Both the position numbers and the translations under genes were made by a program. 64,000 bases of DNA from Lanius collurio (taxonomy: Eukaryota > Chordata > Aves > Passeriformes > Laniidae), in contig JACBWW010000086.1 of assembly GCA_020086605.1 (NCBI GenBank), positions 124,001 through 188,000 on the forward strand. The letters run 5' to 3'. Positions 47,287 to 58,524 of this stretch are shown one piece after another. The first letter of the stretch is position 1. Each line of letters opens with the position of its first letter. The notes beneath the pieces were generated by a model. That model saw only the letters and a program-made list of their open reading frames with translations. It did not search any database and was not told the DNA's origin.

Positions 47287-48240
47287 TCAGGCAGCTTTGA
47301 GGGCTGGGTTTGGGAAGGCCCCCTGAGCTGCCCTGCAGCCTGTGGGGGTGTTGCCTTCTGCTGAGAAGGGAAGGTGACCTGGTTCCAAGCCAACAGCACG
47401 GCAGCCCAGCCCCTCCTGGGCCACTCGGGCCACGACTCACAGACACCAACTGTAGGGTCTGACAAGCCCCTGTCCTGGCAGGAAGCCCTTGTTTAGATAA
47501 AGGGAACTGCACCATCTCCAGATGTGGGGTCTGACAGGCCCTGCCCTGGCAGGGAGGCCTGGAGATAAGGAGGTGGCACTATCTCCCTCCAGGCCCCTCT
47601 TGGGGAAACAAAGAGCCTTTTTAGTTAGAAAAGATAGACCCAAGATCCTCTAGGAAACTGTATGTAAAATACCCTAGTACCCATTGGTTTCTCACCCTTG
47701 CACACCCACCTCTGTACCCCATAACAGAGACCCCTCTGCCCCGAGTCGGGGAGGATCCGTCTCTGGTCACCCCTTTGTGGGAGATGGAAGAACAAAGCTG
47801 CTTCTGCGGCACCACCAGCAGGGCCTCTCCTCTCTCTGTGCGGGCCTGGCCCTGGGGGTTTGCCTTGCAGAGCAGAGCTGAAATCACTGCTGAATCCCTG
47901 AGAGCTGATGGCTGCTGAGCCAGGCACCTCTGCAGGCACCCCCGGCCGACATTAACCAACGTGGTGGATGGTCAAATGGCGTTTATTATCTTATCTCATG
48001 GGGTTAAATAGTCAAGGGGGCTTCACTACGTCAGAGGGGGACGGTGGGACTAGCCAGGGTTAGTAAGGAGTGGGAAACTACTGGAGTTAGGAGGGGTTGC
48101 ATGCTTAGGGTGATTGCTTATCACAGGGGATGAGGGGGGAAGGGTCCCTGCTCCTTTCCGTCCCATCCCGAAATCTTCCGTTCGCCTGTCCCCATCTACC
48201 ACAGGGTGCAGGTGTTTGGGAACGGGAGGGCTCAGGGGCA
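47287..48240 (-). mobile_element. Alpharetrovirus-like LTR, split by a second LTR
   Basis: On the minus strand this shows TATTTAA (plus 48004-48010), then AATAAACGCCATTTGACC (signal at plus 47982-47987) and CCACGTTGG, the order and wording of the R region of avian leukosis-type LTRs. It continues on the far side of the inserted element as GTGTCTGTGAGTCGTGG. CCACAG flanks both ends (47281-47286 and 48241-48246), a candidate 6-bp target duplication, but GATGGC could also serve, so the ends are uncertain. It is a regulatory remnant without viral genes. Confidence 0.6.
47451..47955 (+). mobile_element. Solo LTR inserted in the older LTR
   Basis: The 505-bp element starts TGTAGGGTCTGACAAG and is flanked by exact 5-bp duplications CCAAC (47446-47450, 47956-47960). 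The canonical CA end is at 47950-47951, leaving four extra bases, so the 3' boundary is imperfect. Its first about 140 bp is a diverged tandem pair of a roughly 72-bp unit, as in LTR enhancers. A degenerate poly(A) signal AACAAAGCTGCTTCTGCGG is near 47792. A 5-bp duplication is usual for ERVL-type elements. Confidence 0.6.
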
Positions 48241-48417
48241 CCACAGATGGCTGTAACCTGGGGTGATATTTGATATCTTCCAGTAGCTTAACACCCCTTT
48301 CTACTGATGGAAACTTCTGCTGCTTCTCTGCTCCCGTTTCTCAGTTTGTTTGTTTGATTGTTACACTGATCAAATGCTCATTGGGCCGTTGAAGGGTAAA
48401 TATGGCTTCAAAGGCAA

Positions 48418-48670
48418 AGAATCACAGAGTGCTTGGAGTTGGAAGGCACCTTAAAAGCTCATCCCCTTCCACCTCCTGCCATGGGCAGACACCTTTCACT
48501 GGACCAGCCTGCTCCAAGCCCCATTCCAGCCTTGAATGCTTCCAGGGATGGGGCAGCCCCAGCTTCTCTGGGCAACCTGTGCCAGGGCCTCCCCACCCTC
48601 ACAGCCAAGAATTTTTTCCTAATATCCAATCTAACCCTGCTGTCTGGCAGTTTAAGGCATTAGGACAAAG
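48418..48670 (-). mobile_element. CR1 3' end
   Basis: AGAATCACAGAGTGCTTGGA, CTTCCAGGGATGGGGCAGCC and CTAATATCCAATCTAACCC are the reverse complement of a CR1 3' end. Confidence 0.9.
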
Positions 48671-50963
48671 GAGAGTGGATCAGGAAAGGAGACAGAAAGG
48701 ACAGAAAGGATGGGGTCAGTTAAAAAAAGCTTTTCTTACACCTTTTTATGCTTCCTTGAGCCTGCAGTACTGGATGGATTCAGGGGTTATGTGTGTTCCC
48801 AGCTGGGCACAGGGGAGGGCAGTTTACACAAGCAAGAAACCCCTCCCCTGTGCAGTGAATTAAGAGCTGATCCCACTTTTGCCACCTTCTCTGCTGTAAT
48901 TCCTGCCCTGACAGACATGACATCTACCTGTGCCCGTGGTTCTCCACCTCTCTAGTCGAGGGATAGCACGTTAATACCAATGTGAAAACCAAATAAACAC
49001 TGAAATAAATTTAAAACAAAAATAGCATTTCCAAGGCTGTTCCATCCCCACAACCCACCACCATTTATAACTAATTGGGGCTTTGTTATATTCCCTCACC
49101 CAGTGACAGATAAATACGAAACTCCACTGGTTAACAATAATCACCCTAATTATGCCAAGATGACATTTACAATACAGGCAATTGCTAATCCATTACCTCA
49201 CTCTGCTGAATACTAGAACACTCAAATTAAAAGTTATTCACCCACAAAGAACAATGTTTTAGTAGCTGACACAGCTTAGTAAAGGAATTTATTAAGATAA
49301 TTTGCAATTTTCCTATAAATAAAACATTCTAGTGTTCCCCTGTCCTTCCCCCTCCCTTCCCCAAAGTAATCTTTCATGATAAATACCTTTTTTTTTCTCT
49401 CTTGTATCACACTCAAAAATAATAACTGAAACTGTCTGGCAGACTTACATATTTAAAATTGCTCACCTGAAAGACAGAAGAGAGCTGCTCATCCATCTAT
49501 TCACGTTCTTTTTGGAGAACAGTGGTGATAGTTTGGGGTTTGTGATGTTGTAGGAGGTCACTGCAATAAAACTTTCACCAGTGTGGGGTTTCAGTGAGAC
49601 CTAAGGACGGCTCTGAGTGTGCCAGGGAGTTGTGCAGTGTGTTGTGGCTGGCAGTTTGCTGTGCCAAACCAGGACTCTCTGGCCCTCATAAGGGAGATGC
49701 TGAGGAGGAAGCAGAAGGGCTCTGAGTCTCCTCAGGCACAGGCTGGAACTCACAGGGTTCAGTGCTGCAGCTTTACTTCGGTGCCATCCCAAACCAAAGC
49801 CAGACAAGCACCCAAAGGAAGCTGCCAGCCTACAGCAAGCGAGGGGAGAAGGGAGGCACCTGCAACTTGGTACCAGTACCTGGAGGCCTTTTTCTTTCAG
49901 TGATCTCTTCCTGACATGTCTCCTATCATTAAAACACAAAAGAGGAAAATCTCCCTCAGTTTGGTTACCAAGGAAGGGAGGAAGCCCTGCTGACAATTGT
50001 GAATGGAAGGAGGAAAGGGTGAAACACACACAAAACCTCAAAGCTGGGTTTCATTGCACCCTCTGAGCAGCTCCTTGCACCTGGTGCTGGCAAAGCCCCT
50101 GCCAGTAGCACATCCAGCTAAAGGATGGAGTGGGAAGGCATTTTGGGGGGTTTGGTTTTTGCTGTTGTCACAGAAGCTCTGCCCAAAGTTATTTACAATA
50201 AACCAGTGAGTCCCAGCTAGCCAAGAGTCCCTGCTACCACATCCCTACTGTGTGCTGACATGCAGCAGCCAAGCCAGCATCCTCTGGTGCCAGTGCCAGG
50301 CTCAGGGACCCGTGTGGGTGCCAGGCCCACCTGGAGTGAGCAGCTGGTGGGAGAAACCGGGTGTTGAAGGCAAGATCTGCCAGACTCATCCCTGCCTGTG
50401 CGGGACGTGGCCAGAGGACTTGGAGTGGAGCTGCCATACATCTGTGGCTGCTCACAGAGCCTCTCTTTCTGCCTGGACACTTCATCCCAATGCAAAACAA
50501 AGACATGAGCCATTTCCCTGGAATGTTAAAGCCTCAGCAGCTGGGCTGGAGCAGTAGCTCAGGGTGGAGAGCAGATGTCCAGAGACCTGGTCAAATGGCT
50601 CCTGTGCACGTGAGACCCTTCAGCTCTCTCGTGTCTCAGATTTACTCAGTTGTTGTCATTGTGGCCAACAGGCTGTGACTCTGCATCCTTCTGCCCCATC
50701 CCTGCACACCACAGTGTGGAGGACCATTTCTGACCAGCATTTTGGACACAAGAGAGAGCCTTGCTCTGATCTGTGCTATCCCACGGCCCTCCTGCCCCTG
50801 GCTGCAGCAGGGGGGGAACCTGCCCAAGGGGAAAAGCCCCAGCACTGCTCTTTGGACCAGGAGTGCTTGGGGCATTTGAGAGCAGCTCTGGAGCAGCAGC
50901 TGGACAGCCTTGCACCCCACATGCTCTGCAAGCAGCCTCTCTGCCTCAGCTCCTCCCAGCATG
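48671..50963. other. No gene recognised
   Basis: Intergenic. No feature I can support. Confidence 0.5.
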
Positions 50964-51022
50964 ATGCTTGCCCAAGGGGGGCACGATGCTTGCCCAAGGG
51001 TGGCACGATGCTTGCCCAAGGG
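50964..51022. repeat. 22-bp tandem repeat, 2.7 copies
   Basis: ATGCTTGCCCAAGGG followed by KGGCACG is repeated with one base difference. Confidence 0.93.
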
Positions 51023-53546
51023 CTTCTTGGCTGGTTCTGTGTGATGGGAGGGATTGCAGCTCTCCTAAACAAAGACCTGCAAGTGCTGTAATCACCACTG
51101 GTCCTTCCTCTCCCCCAGCTCAATTAAGAGAGTGTTTTCCTGCTCACCCCTCCGCTGTTATTTGCTCTGTCTCCTGCTCCTGTGGAGTTTTGCCTGCTCT
51201 TCCTTCTGCCTAATGGACTGGGCTCTGCTCCAGCCCGGAGCTCCTGGCCCTGTGCAGACGTCCAGGGCAGGAATGAGACAACTTCCAGAACTGCTGCTGG
51301 GAAAATGTGAGGTTTTTTCCAAGGAAAGCATTACTGTAAAGGAAATCCAGTGAGGAAAAGGGGTGCCATGAAAGGCAAGGCTTTAAAACACACACTGAAC
51401 TTCACGTGGGGGTGCTCCTGTTTGGAGATAAAGTGGTGTTAATTTGAATGAACTTTATTCCTTCCCGAGGAGGGTAAGTGCAGCCTGATTAAAGCCACTT
51501 GAATTCTGAATCAGAGAGTCTGCCTGGGGAGTTAATGGCCAGTAACAGGCAGCAAACAAAGCCGGGTAATGCTTGTCACAGCAGGGTTCAAACTTCACAT
51601 AACTTCTTATGACCCAAGAACTATATTTCATCTCAACATATAAACTGACAACCCTAATTTGTACAGGCATATCAAGACAGTAGTAGATGCCATTCTACTT
51701 CTTCCTGTTCAAGGGCACAGAGGAGTACACAAGTGTGGGGCAATCAGAGATCAGAGGAGATTAATTTCTACCCTTGGAGGGATGCAGTGACAGCATCACC
51801 TCAGCCCTGCTGCTCACCCAACTCTGAGCTGCAACTGCTCAAGTCAATGCAGAAGTTTGCTGAGCTCACTCATGCCAGTTAATGACTACTGTCTCAATTA
51901 TCACTGTAATTCCCCATCCATTTTCTTTTTATTTTCCAACTTGTGGTTTTTCATTTTCCCTTCTACCAAATTCCTGCCCAATTGAACCCAGTAACTCTGA
52001 CTCATCTATTTCTCTTCTGAAGGAAGTTCAGTGGCTTTTCAGCTCTGCTTCTCATCATCCTGGCTGTGCAAGATCCCAGTTTAGGCCTTTGGATCCGAAT
52101 GCAGTCATGGGTGCTCCAGGACTGGAACTGAAGGTACAATTTTACACAAACTGAAGCAGAGGGAGGCAATGCACTGGCTGGAGAGAGCAGAAGAGCTTGT
52201 CCTAGAATCCACCATCTATTTATGTGGAAAAGAGAAGACTCCACAAGCTTGGAATATTTACTTACTTTCTCTGACTGCAAATCTGAATTTTGGTGGTGAG
52301 ATGCACCCACGACTCTGGGTGTTTGACCCCCACTCATCCTCTGCCATTACCAATGCAGAAAATTCAGCATCCCACCAAACTCTGGAAAATTGTAATTGCA
52401 TCTTCTGGTTGGGGGACTGTGAGGAGCAACAGGGGATTTCTTGCTCTCTGTTCTTAAAGTCATGGAAGGATGGAGCTCCCTTGTTCCTCAGCAACCACAA
52501 TTATTTCCTGTCTTTTCCTTTTCTAAGCTACATATTTCTTCCATGCCAAGCTCCCACATCCATCAGACAATGCCTAGTCCTTATACTGAGAGTGGACAGA
52601 AGTGGCAGAAAAGAAAGAAGGAATGAAAGAAAGAGGGAGGGAAGGGGACTAACACTAAAATCAACAGTTTCTCTCCCTCTCATTTTAGGTCAGAAAAAGT
52701 CTTCCCAACTTTATGAAAAGCATATTGAAAAAAAGTCAGTAAATTCATGAACATGCAGTTATTACTTAGGAGACAAATTGCATTTCTTCCAAAATGTTCC
52801 AAAATGCATTCATTTTCAGAGTACATTACTTTCATAATACTGTGTGGAACATTAAATGAGAATTTCCCTGACTTGGCTACAGAACACATTTTTATATTTC
52901 AGTGTCTGACACAGAGCCCAGGGTAACTAATGAAAATCTTTTCGAAAAGTGACAGTCTTGTCTAGCAGCCTTGCCTGTTGAAGAGATTGCAACATAAAAC
53001 AGATGAGTGCCCTGCTTGACAGCTAATTGTGTCGGGCTTAATTACAACAAGCAGAATTTAATCGGCTGTGCAGTGCAGTTTTCTAGGATGGGGGAACCAT
53101 CTGGAATATACCTTGCTCCTGGGCTGATGGAGGGCATCGCTGGATTTCAAAGACACTGGAGCAACTGTGTGCAAATTTAAATGCAGAAGTGGTTCCTTCC
53201 TTAGTGTATTTCATTTGAGCTCTTTGATGAATTTTAGAGATATTTATGCAAACTTGCATGCTGTTGCTTCGTGAAGACGAGGTTTTGGAAACCTTCCCAG
53301 TTTCAATTTGATGAGGCTCGTTCCCCTCTGTGGCCCCATGCAGTGGCCAGAGCTCCACACGGAGCTGTCGGGCTTCCCATGTTGAGTCACTCCTGGTCCT
53401 TCACCTCACAGCCCCTCCTGACTCCCCACCCTGCCTGCCCTGTGAGCCTCTGGATGGCTCTGTCAGGTGTGGCCAGTCCAGGTGTGGGACAGAGCTCTGC
53501 TACAGCCAGGGGGAAGTGCTGCAAACCCAGCTTTCTCGGGGACACT
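51023..53546. other. No gene recognised
   Basis: Intergenic. No feature I can support. Confidence 0.5.
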
Positions 53547-54052
53547 GAGCTTGGGGTCACCGGCCTGTCTGCTCTGAGCTTGGGGTCACCGGCCTGTCTG
53601 CTCTGAGCTTGGGGTCACTGGCTTGTCTGCTCTGAGTTTGGGGTCACTGACTGGTCTGCTCTGAGCTTGGGGTCACTGGCTTGTCTGCTCTGAGTTTGGG
53701 GTCACCGGTCTGCTCTGAGCTTGGGGTCACTGACCTGTCTGCTCTGAGCTTGGGGTCACCGGCCTGTCTGCTCTGAGCTTGGGGTCACCGGCCTGTCTGC
53801 TCTGAGTTTGGGGTCACCGGCCTGCTCTGAGTTTGGGGTCACCGGCCGGTCTGCTCTGAGTTTGGGGTCACCGGTCTGCTCTGAGCTTGGGGTCACTGAC
53901 CTGTCTGCTCTGAGCTTGGGGTCACCGGCTGGTCTGCTCTGAGCTTGGGGTCACCGGCCTGTCTGCTCTGAGCTTGGGGTCATTGGCCTGTCTGCTCTGA
54001 GTTTGGGGTCACCGGCCTGTCTGCTCTGAGTTTGGGGTCACCGGCCTGCTCT
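53547..54052. repeat. 29-bp minisatellite, 18 copies
   Basis: The unit GAGCTTGGGGTCACCGGCCT followed by GTCTGCTCT occurs 18 times, some copies shortened to 25 bp by loss of GTCT. Copies 6-8 and 12-14 share the same variants, which suggests a six-unit higher-order duplication. Confidence 0.97.
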
Positions 54053-54138
54053 GCAGCCTGACACGAGGGTCGGGCACACAGCAGCACCAGGAGCTGCACA
54101 GCTCTGCTTAGATTTGAAAGGGAAGGACTGTAAGCCTT

Positions 54139-54436
54139 AGAATCATGGAGTCATGGGATATTCTGAGTTGGAAAGGACCCACAGAGATCATTGAGTCCAA
54201 CTCCTGCCCTGCACAGACACCCCAACAATCCCACCCTGGGCATCCCTGAGAGCATTGTTCAAACAAACACTCCTGGCAGCCTTGGAGCTGTGACCATTCC
54301 CTGGGGAGCCTGGGCAGTGCCCAGCACCCTCTGGGGGAAGAACCCTTCCCCAACATCCATTCTAACCCCCCCTGGCACAGCTCCAGCCACTCCCTTACGT
54401 TTCTCTAACACTGCCAGTCCCAGTACTGGGAAGACA
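54139..54436 (-). mobile_element. CR1 3' end
   Basis: GAATCATGGAGTCATGGGAT, GACACCCCAACAATCCCACC and GGGGGAAGAACCC match the reverse complement of a CR1 3' end and closely resemble the copy at 33713. Confidence 0.9.
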
Positions 54437-55154
54437 GACAGACAACCTCTTTTACTCATTCCCTGTCTCTTCTACCTGTCCTCCCACTCAGTGTGTATCC
54501 ATGGCTGCTGCCAGGCTGAGCAAGGCCTCTCCAGATGGAGCTCCATCAGGGAACATGCAGGATCCAACATCCCACAGCACATCCTCTCCCAGGCCTGTTT
54601 AACCCCCTGCCCTCCTCGGCATCCCTTGCTGGGTCCGTGCCTTTGTGCTGCCCATCTGCTTCTCCACTCCAGCTGCTGGTTTTGCTGTGGCTCTGTGGGA
54701 AGTTCCTTCACCTCATGCAGAGTTTTCTCAGTGTAAATGACTTGAGGTGTCTTCCTCCTTTTTTTCTCTTGCCCAGTCCATTTTACCCAGTCTTCTGCAG
54801 TTTGATCTTGGAGAGGTTGCTGTGATTTCCCTGCTGGGCTGACATTGCTCCCACAGCTCCCACCTCCTCCTGTGCCAGTGGACAATCACAGTGTGGTGTC
54901 AGAGAGACCTTTGTGCCTCCCTGCCCTGATGCTGCCTTTTGGCTCAGTGGCATGTGAGGAAATGGCTCCTTTGCAGAGAACACAGAGGAGACTCCAGGGC
55001 ATCTTGAGCAGCGTGGGAGTTTTGGGAGTTGTGGGACCAATTCAGGTGAGTCCCCTTCATTTTTAGTCCACCCAAAGCCAAGCACACAGATGAAAAGTGG
55101 GGTGCTAGGACAGGCCCACAGTCATGGAAGCAGTGAAACTTCTCTGAAGGATAC
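54437..55154. other. No gene recognised
   Basis: Intergenic spacer between a CR1 copy and the solo LTR. Confidence 0.5.
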
Positions 55155-55158
55155 ATGC

Positions 55159-55948
55159 TGTTATAAATGAAAAGTCAATTTCATCGAATTAATAATTTGC
55201 GCGAGCCAAATTATTAATATAAAAACAAATAAAATTTATTTTAATCAAATTGACAATCTTAATAAGCCACTATAAAGGAAAAGCAGGGCCAAGCCTAGGT
55301 CCTTGACTCTGGGTGACACATACACAGCTCTGACCACCAGCAGTTCAGAGAGGTAAGTGCACACCTTTGAGGTGTTTGAGTCCAGTTTTTATACTGTTTT
55401 TCTTGCTCCCGGCTATGAAATCTTTTGTTCTTTCCACTTCTGATGGTCCTCTGGCCCAGTGCTCAGTGGTCCATTTAGATGTTGGTTTGTCCAAGGATTC
55501 TCTTTGTGCTCTGGTTGATGGTTTCCAGTAACCCATCTTAGCGTTTCTGGTAAGGGTCCTGTTCAGATGATGATTTTTCTGAGAGATCCTTATATGATTA
55601 AAATGAAGTGTCTTAAGCAATAGGTCCACTCATCAGCAGTGTCCAGGGAGTAGCAGATCCTATCTCTCACTCCTTTCAGATGGAAAAGATTCTTGTTGGG
55701 TAAGATGAAATCATAGGAGGTTGATGGGTCTGAGGTCATCTCCTCTGAGCTTGCCTGCACTTCTTATGTTAATTGGTACCTTCCTTGGGCAAGATGTCAT
55801 GAGACTTGCCAAGGTGTACTCTGAACACAACTTATTTGAACATATATATACAATTTACAAGATAAATTTCACATTTTGGATTTCACATTAATAACTTATT
55901 CCACTTATAGCATTTTGATTTCTTATGAATTTTGACCTATCTATAACA
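55159..55948 (-). mobile_element. Solo endogenous-retrovirus LTR, 790 bp
   Basis: The ends are TGTTATA and TATAACA, a 7-bp perfect inverted repeat with TG...CA termini, flanked by exact 4-bp duplications ATGC (55155-55158 and 55949-55952). On the minus strand a TATAAAA box (plus 55387-55393) and an AATAAA signal (plus 55235-55240) are in the right order. No internal retroviral sequence is present. The family is not identified; a 4-bp duplication fits ERV1-like elements. Confidence 0.85.
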
Positions 55949-55952
55949 ATGC

Positions 55953-56490
55953 CATGGGATGGAGGACCCAGCTGAGAGTGACCTGTGCAGCCCCATTCTG
56001 GGTGAGGACTCAGTCCAGCAACCCCATTCTGGTGGTCTGAGTAACCAACAAGAGCAAAGCTCAGGGCTTTGGGCTTGGCAGTGCCTCATCCACACACTCA
56101 TGGCAGATCCAGTTGGGCTTCAGGCTGATTTTTATGCCTGGGTTTTTTGAGAGAGTCCTTAGGACAGTGGAGGGAGCACACTCCTGAGCCCGAGACCCAC
56201 CCCAGCAAGTCTGCACCTTTCTCCCAAGGCTGCTTTGGGTTTCCATGGAAGGAAACTGAGAGCAGAATTTAGCCCAGGCTCTGCATTCCTTGGCCTTGCG
56301 TGGGATGTGCAGAAACAGAGCAACTGCCCAGTCATTTCCCCCCTTCCAGTGCTGCTCTGGATGTGCTGCTGTGATCCCAGCTCTGCCCAGTGCAGATGGG
56401 GAGGGTTTGTGTGTGATGACAGCCTTTAGAGCCTGTCTGTGACCAGGCAGCACAACCCAGGGCTGCAGGGAGCCCGTGCAGCGCTTGGGT
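55953..56490. other. No gene recognised
   Basis: Intergenic. No feature I can support. Confidence 0.5.
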
Positions 56491-56499
56491 TCAGTCCAG

Positions 56500-56560
56500 A
56501 CTTCTCACATGACCTTGAGCAAATTGCTTGACCTTACATTTTTTGCCCCTTAGTTCAAAC
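56500..56560 (+). repeat. Ancient MIR-like SINE fragment
   Basis: CACATGACCTTGAGCAAATT then GCTTGACCTTACA follows the conserved MIR-type core. A second SINE-like part with GACCACTAGACC is near 56740-56895. Confidence 0.45.
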
Positions 56561-56788
56561 GAGAGGAATGAGACCATATGTAGGAAACAGCTCTGGTATC
56601 TCCAGAGAAGCAGTTCCTGCATCCCACACTCATTGTAAAACCTCCCTTCTGTTTCTTTTCCGCTCTTCTCTGTAATTTTCAAGCCAATAATCATTAGCCA
56701 TCCCCTAACGAGTTCCCCACCCTGGCAATTAGTATCTTTTATGCCTATTTTACAACTGCAAAAACCAAGAGGCAAGGTCAGCCACTGG

Positions 56789-56838
56789 CGGACTGGAAGT
56801 CAGAGGCAGGAGGAGGGACTGGAAGTCAGAGGCAGGAG
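56789..56838. repeat. 25-bp tandem duplication
   Basis: GACTGGAAGTCAGAGGCAGG plus AGGAG occurs twice in a row within the old SINE-like stretch. Confidence 0.85.
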
Positions 56839-57592
56839 GAGTGTGAGAACAGCCCATTTTCCAAACCAGCATCCCTGCTTTGACCACTAGACCTTGCTAC
56901 ACTCAGAAACCATATCAGGGAAAGCCAGACGATGAGCATTGTCCACAGCGCTAATCTTCAGAGGACCATATTAGTGCAATTTGATGTCAAGACGCCTTAT
57001 CTATCACCAAGCAAAGAGTAAGATTAAAGGACTGGAGTTACAAGTGCCTTTTTGTTTGCACTAACTGGCTGAGTGTCTGTCTGGAAAACAGAGGCTTTCA
57101 ATCTAAATTGCTGTCACGTTTGCCATACAGGAGTAGATTGGTCTTAGCACCTTTATTAACAATACTGGGCATTCTACAGCAGCTGCTCCAAACACTGCAG
57201 CTTTCAGTAACGAGCTGCGAAGTGGATGTTGAACACTGCGTGCTGATCGCTGCTTTCCTGGTGTAAATCTGAAGCAGCTTTCCCGACGTCAGTGGAATAA
57301 CTCCTGGATTTACTCCAGAACCCTGCACTGGAGACCTGCTTGTGTTGGCCACCCTCTTTGCACCAACTCAGCTGCAGTGTCCTCTGCTCTCCCAGAGCTG
57401 TTGTGGACTTGGCTACAGCTGCACGGATTTGCACTGGGTGATGCTGCCTCCAGTTTGTCACACTAAAAGCAATATCCCCTCTGGTGTAAGAACAGTCAGA
57501 ACCAGTCCTGTATCCTGGTGAGGTGTTACTCCACAGCATCCATTAAATTACTGGGAAGAAAATAAGGAAGGTTGAAAAAGAGTAGATTAATT

Positions 57593-57650
57593 AAAAAAAA
57601 AAAAAAAAAAAGAGAGAGAGAAGAGGGGAAAAAAGGAAAGAGGATGGGGC
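57593..57650. repeat. A-rich and GA polypurine tract
   Basis: A run of about 19 A followed by GA units and further purines. Confidence 0.92.
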
Positions 57651-58399
57651 AGGAGAAATGCAAAAAGGAAGGACAAGGAGGAGCAGAGGGCAGGGTGTTC
57701 TCAAAGGCTTTCGTGTGCTAAGGATGCTTTAATCCTGTAAGGACATTGAGGCACATGAATATAGAAGCAGGTACATCCAGGATCATACACACTCGGGGGT
57801 TTTTGTGTTTTCACCTGAAATCCATCCAAACCACACTCTCAAATAGCATTTGCTGCACTTGTCTCTTGCTGCTGCTGCTCTGCCTGTCAGCTGCACTGAC
57901 ACTGCTCCAGCAACAGGGCAAGGGAGGGAAAAGGGCCTGCAGACTTCCTTGGGGAAGAGGATAATGACTGTAACACCGTTCAGTATCCTCCTGAGACTGC
58001 TGGGCTCTGCTGCTGGCACCGACAGCCCCGCAGATGGCAGTGGCAGGTTAAAATCCAGCTCCGAGCTGTGCTGTGACTGTAGCCTGCAGATCTCAGCACA
58101 TGCAGCTCCTCCCACACCAACCAAACCGACAGCTTTTACCTGGCCCATGCTGGTTATCATCCTTCTTCAAGGGAAAGGTTTCCTTTAAGTTTTCTCCTCC
58201 TCCCTGGACTGTAGAAGAGCTGGGGCCGTTCTCAGCATAGTGCTGGGAGAAGCAGGGTTGGTAATGGAAGATGGGGACACAGGACTGTGAGAACTGGAAA
58301 ATTGGAGACATAAAGGCAAAACTGTGGGAACAGGGAGGAGCAGTGTGAGGTAGAGAGGGGCAGATGGAGAAGGAAGCTGCACAGGTTTCTCAGAGAAAG

Positions 58400-58524
58400 T
58401 GGAAGTGTCCAGGGCCAGGTTGGATGGGGCTTGGAGCACCCTGGTTTAGTGGAAGGTGTCCCTGCCATGGCAGAAGGTGGGACCACTTTAAGATCCCACC
58501 AAGCCAAACTGTTCTGTGATTTTA
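58400..58524 (+). mobile_element. CR1 3' end, plus orientation
   Basis: GTTGGATGGGGCTTGGAGCA, GTGGAAGGTGTCCCTGCCAT and TTCTGTGATTTT read as a CR1 3' end. Confidence 0.85.

Noticed and set aside
50234..51123. Several overlapping frames of 90-175 codons on both strands
   Set aside because: GC-rich low-stop sequence with a short tandem repeat; no recognisable protein.
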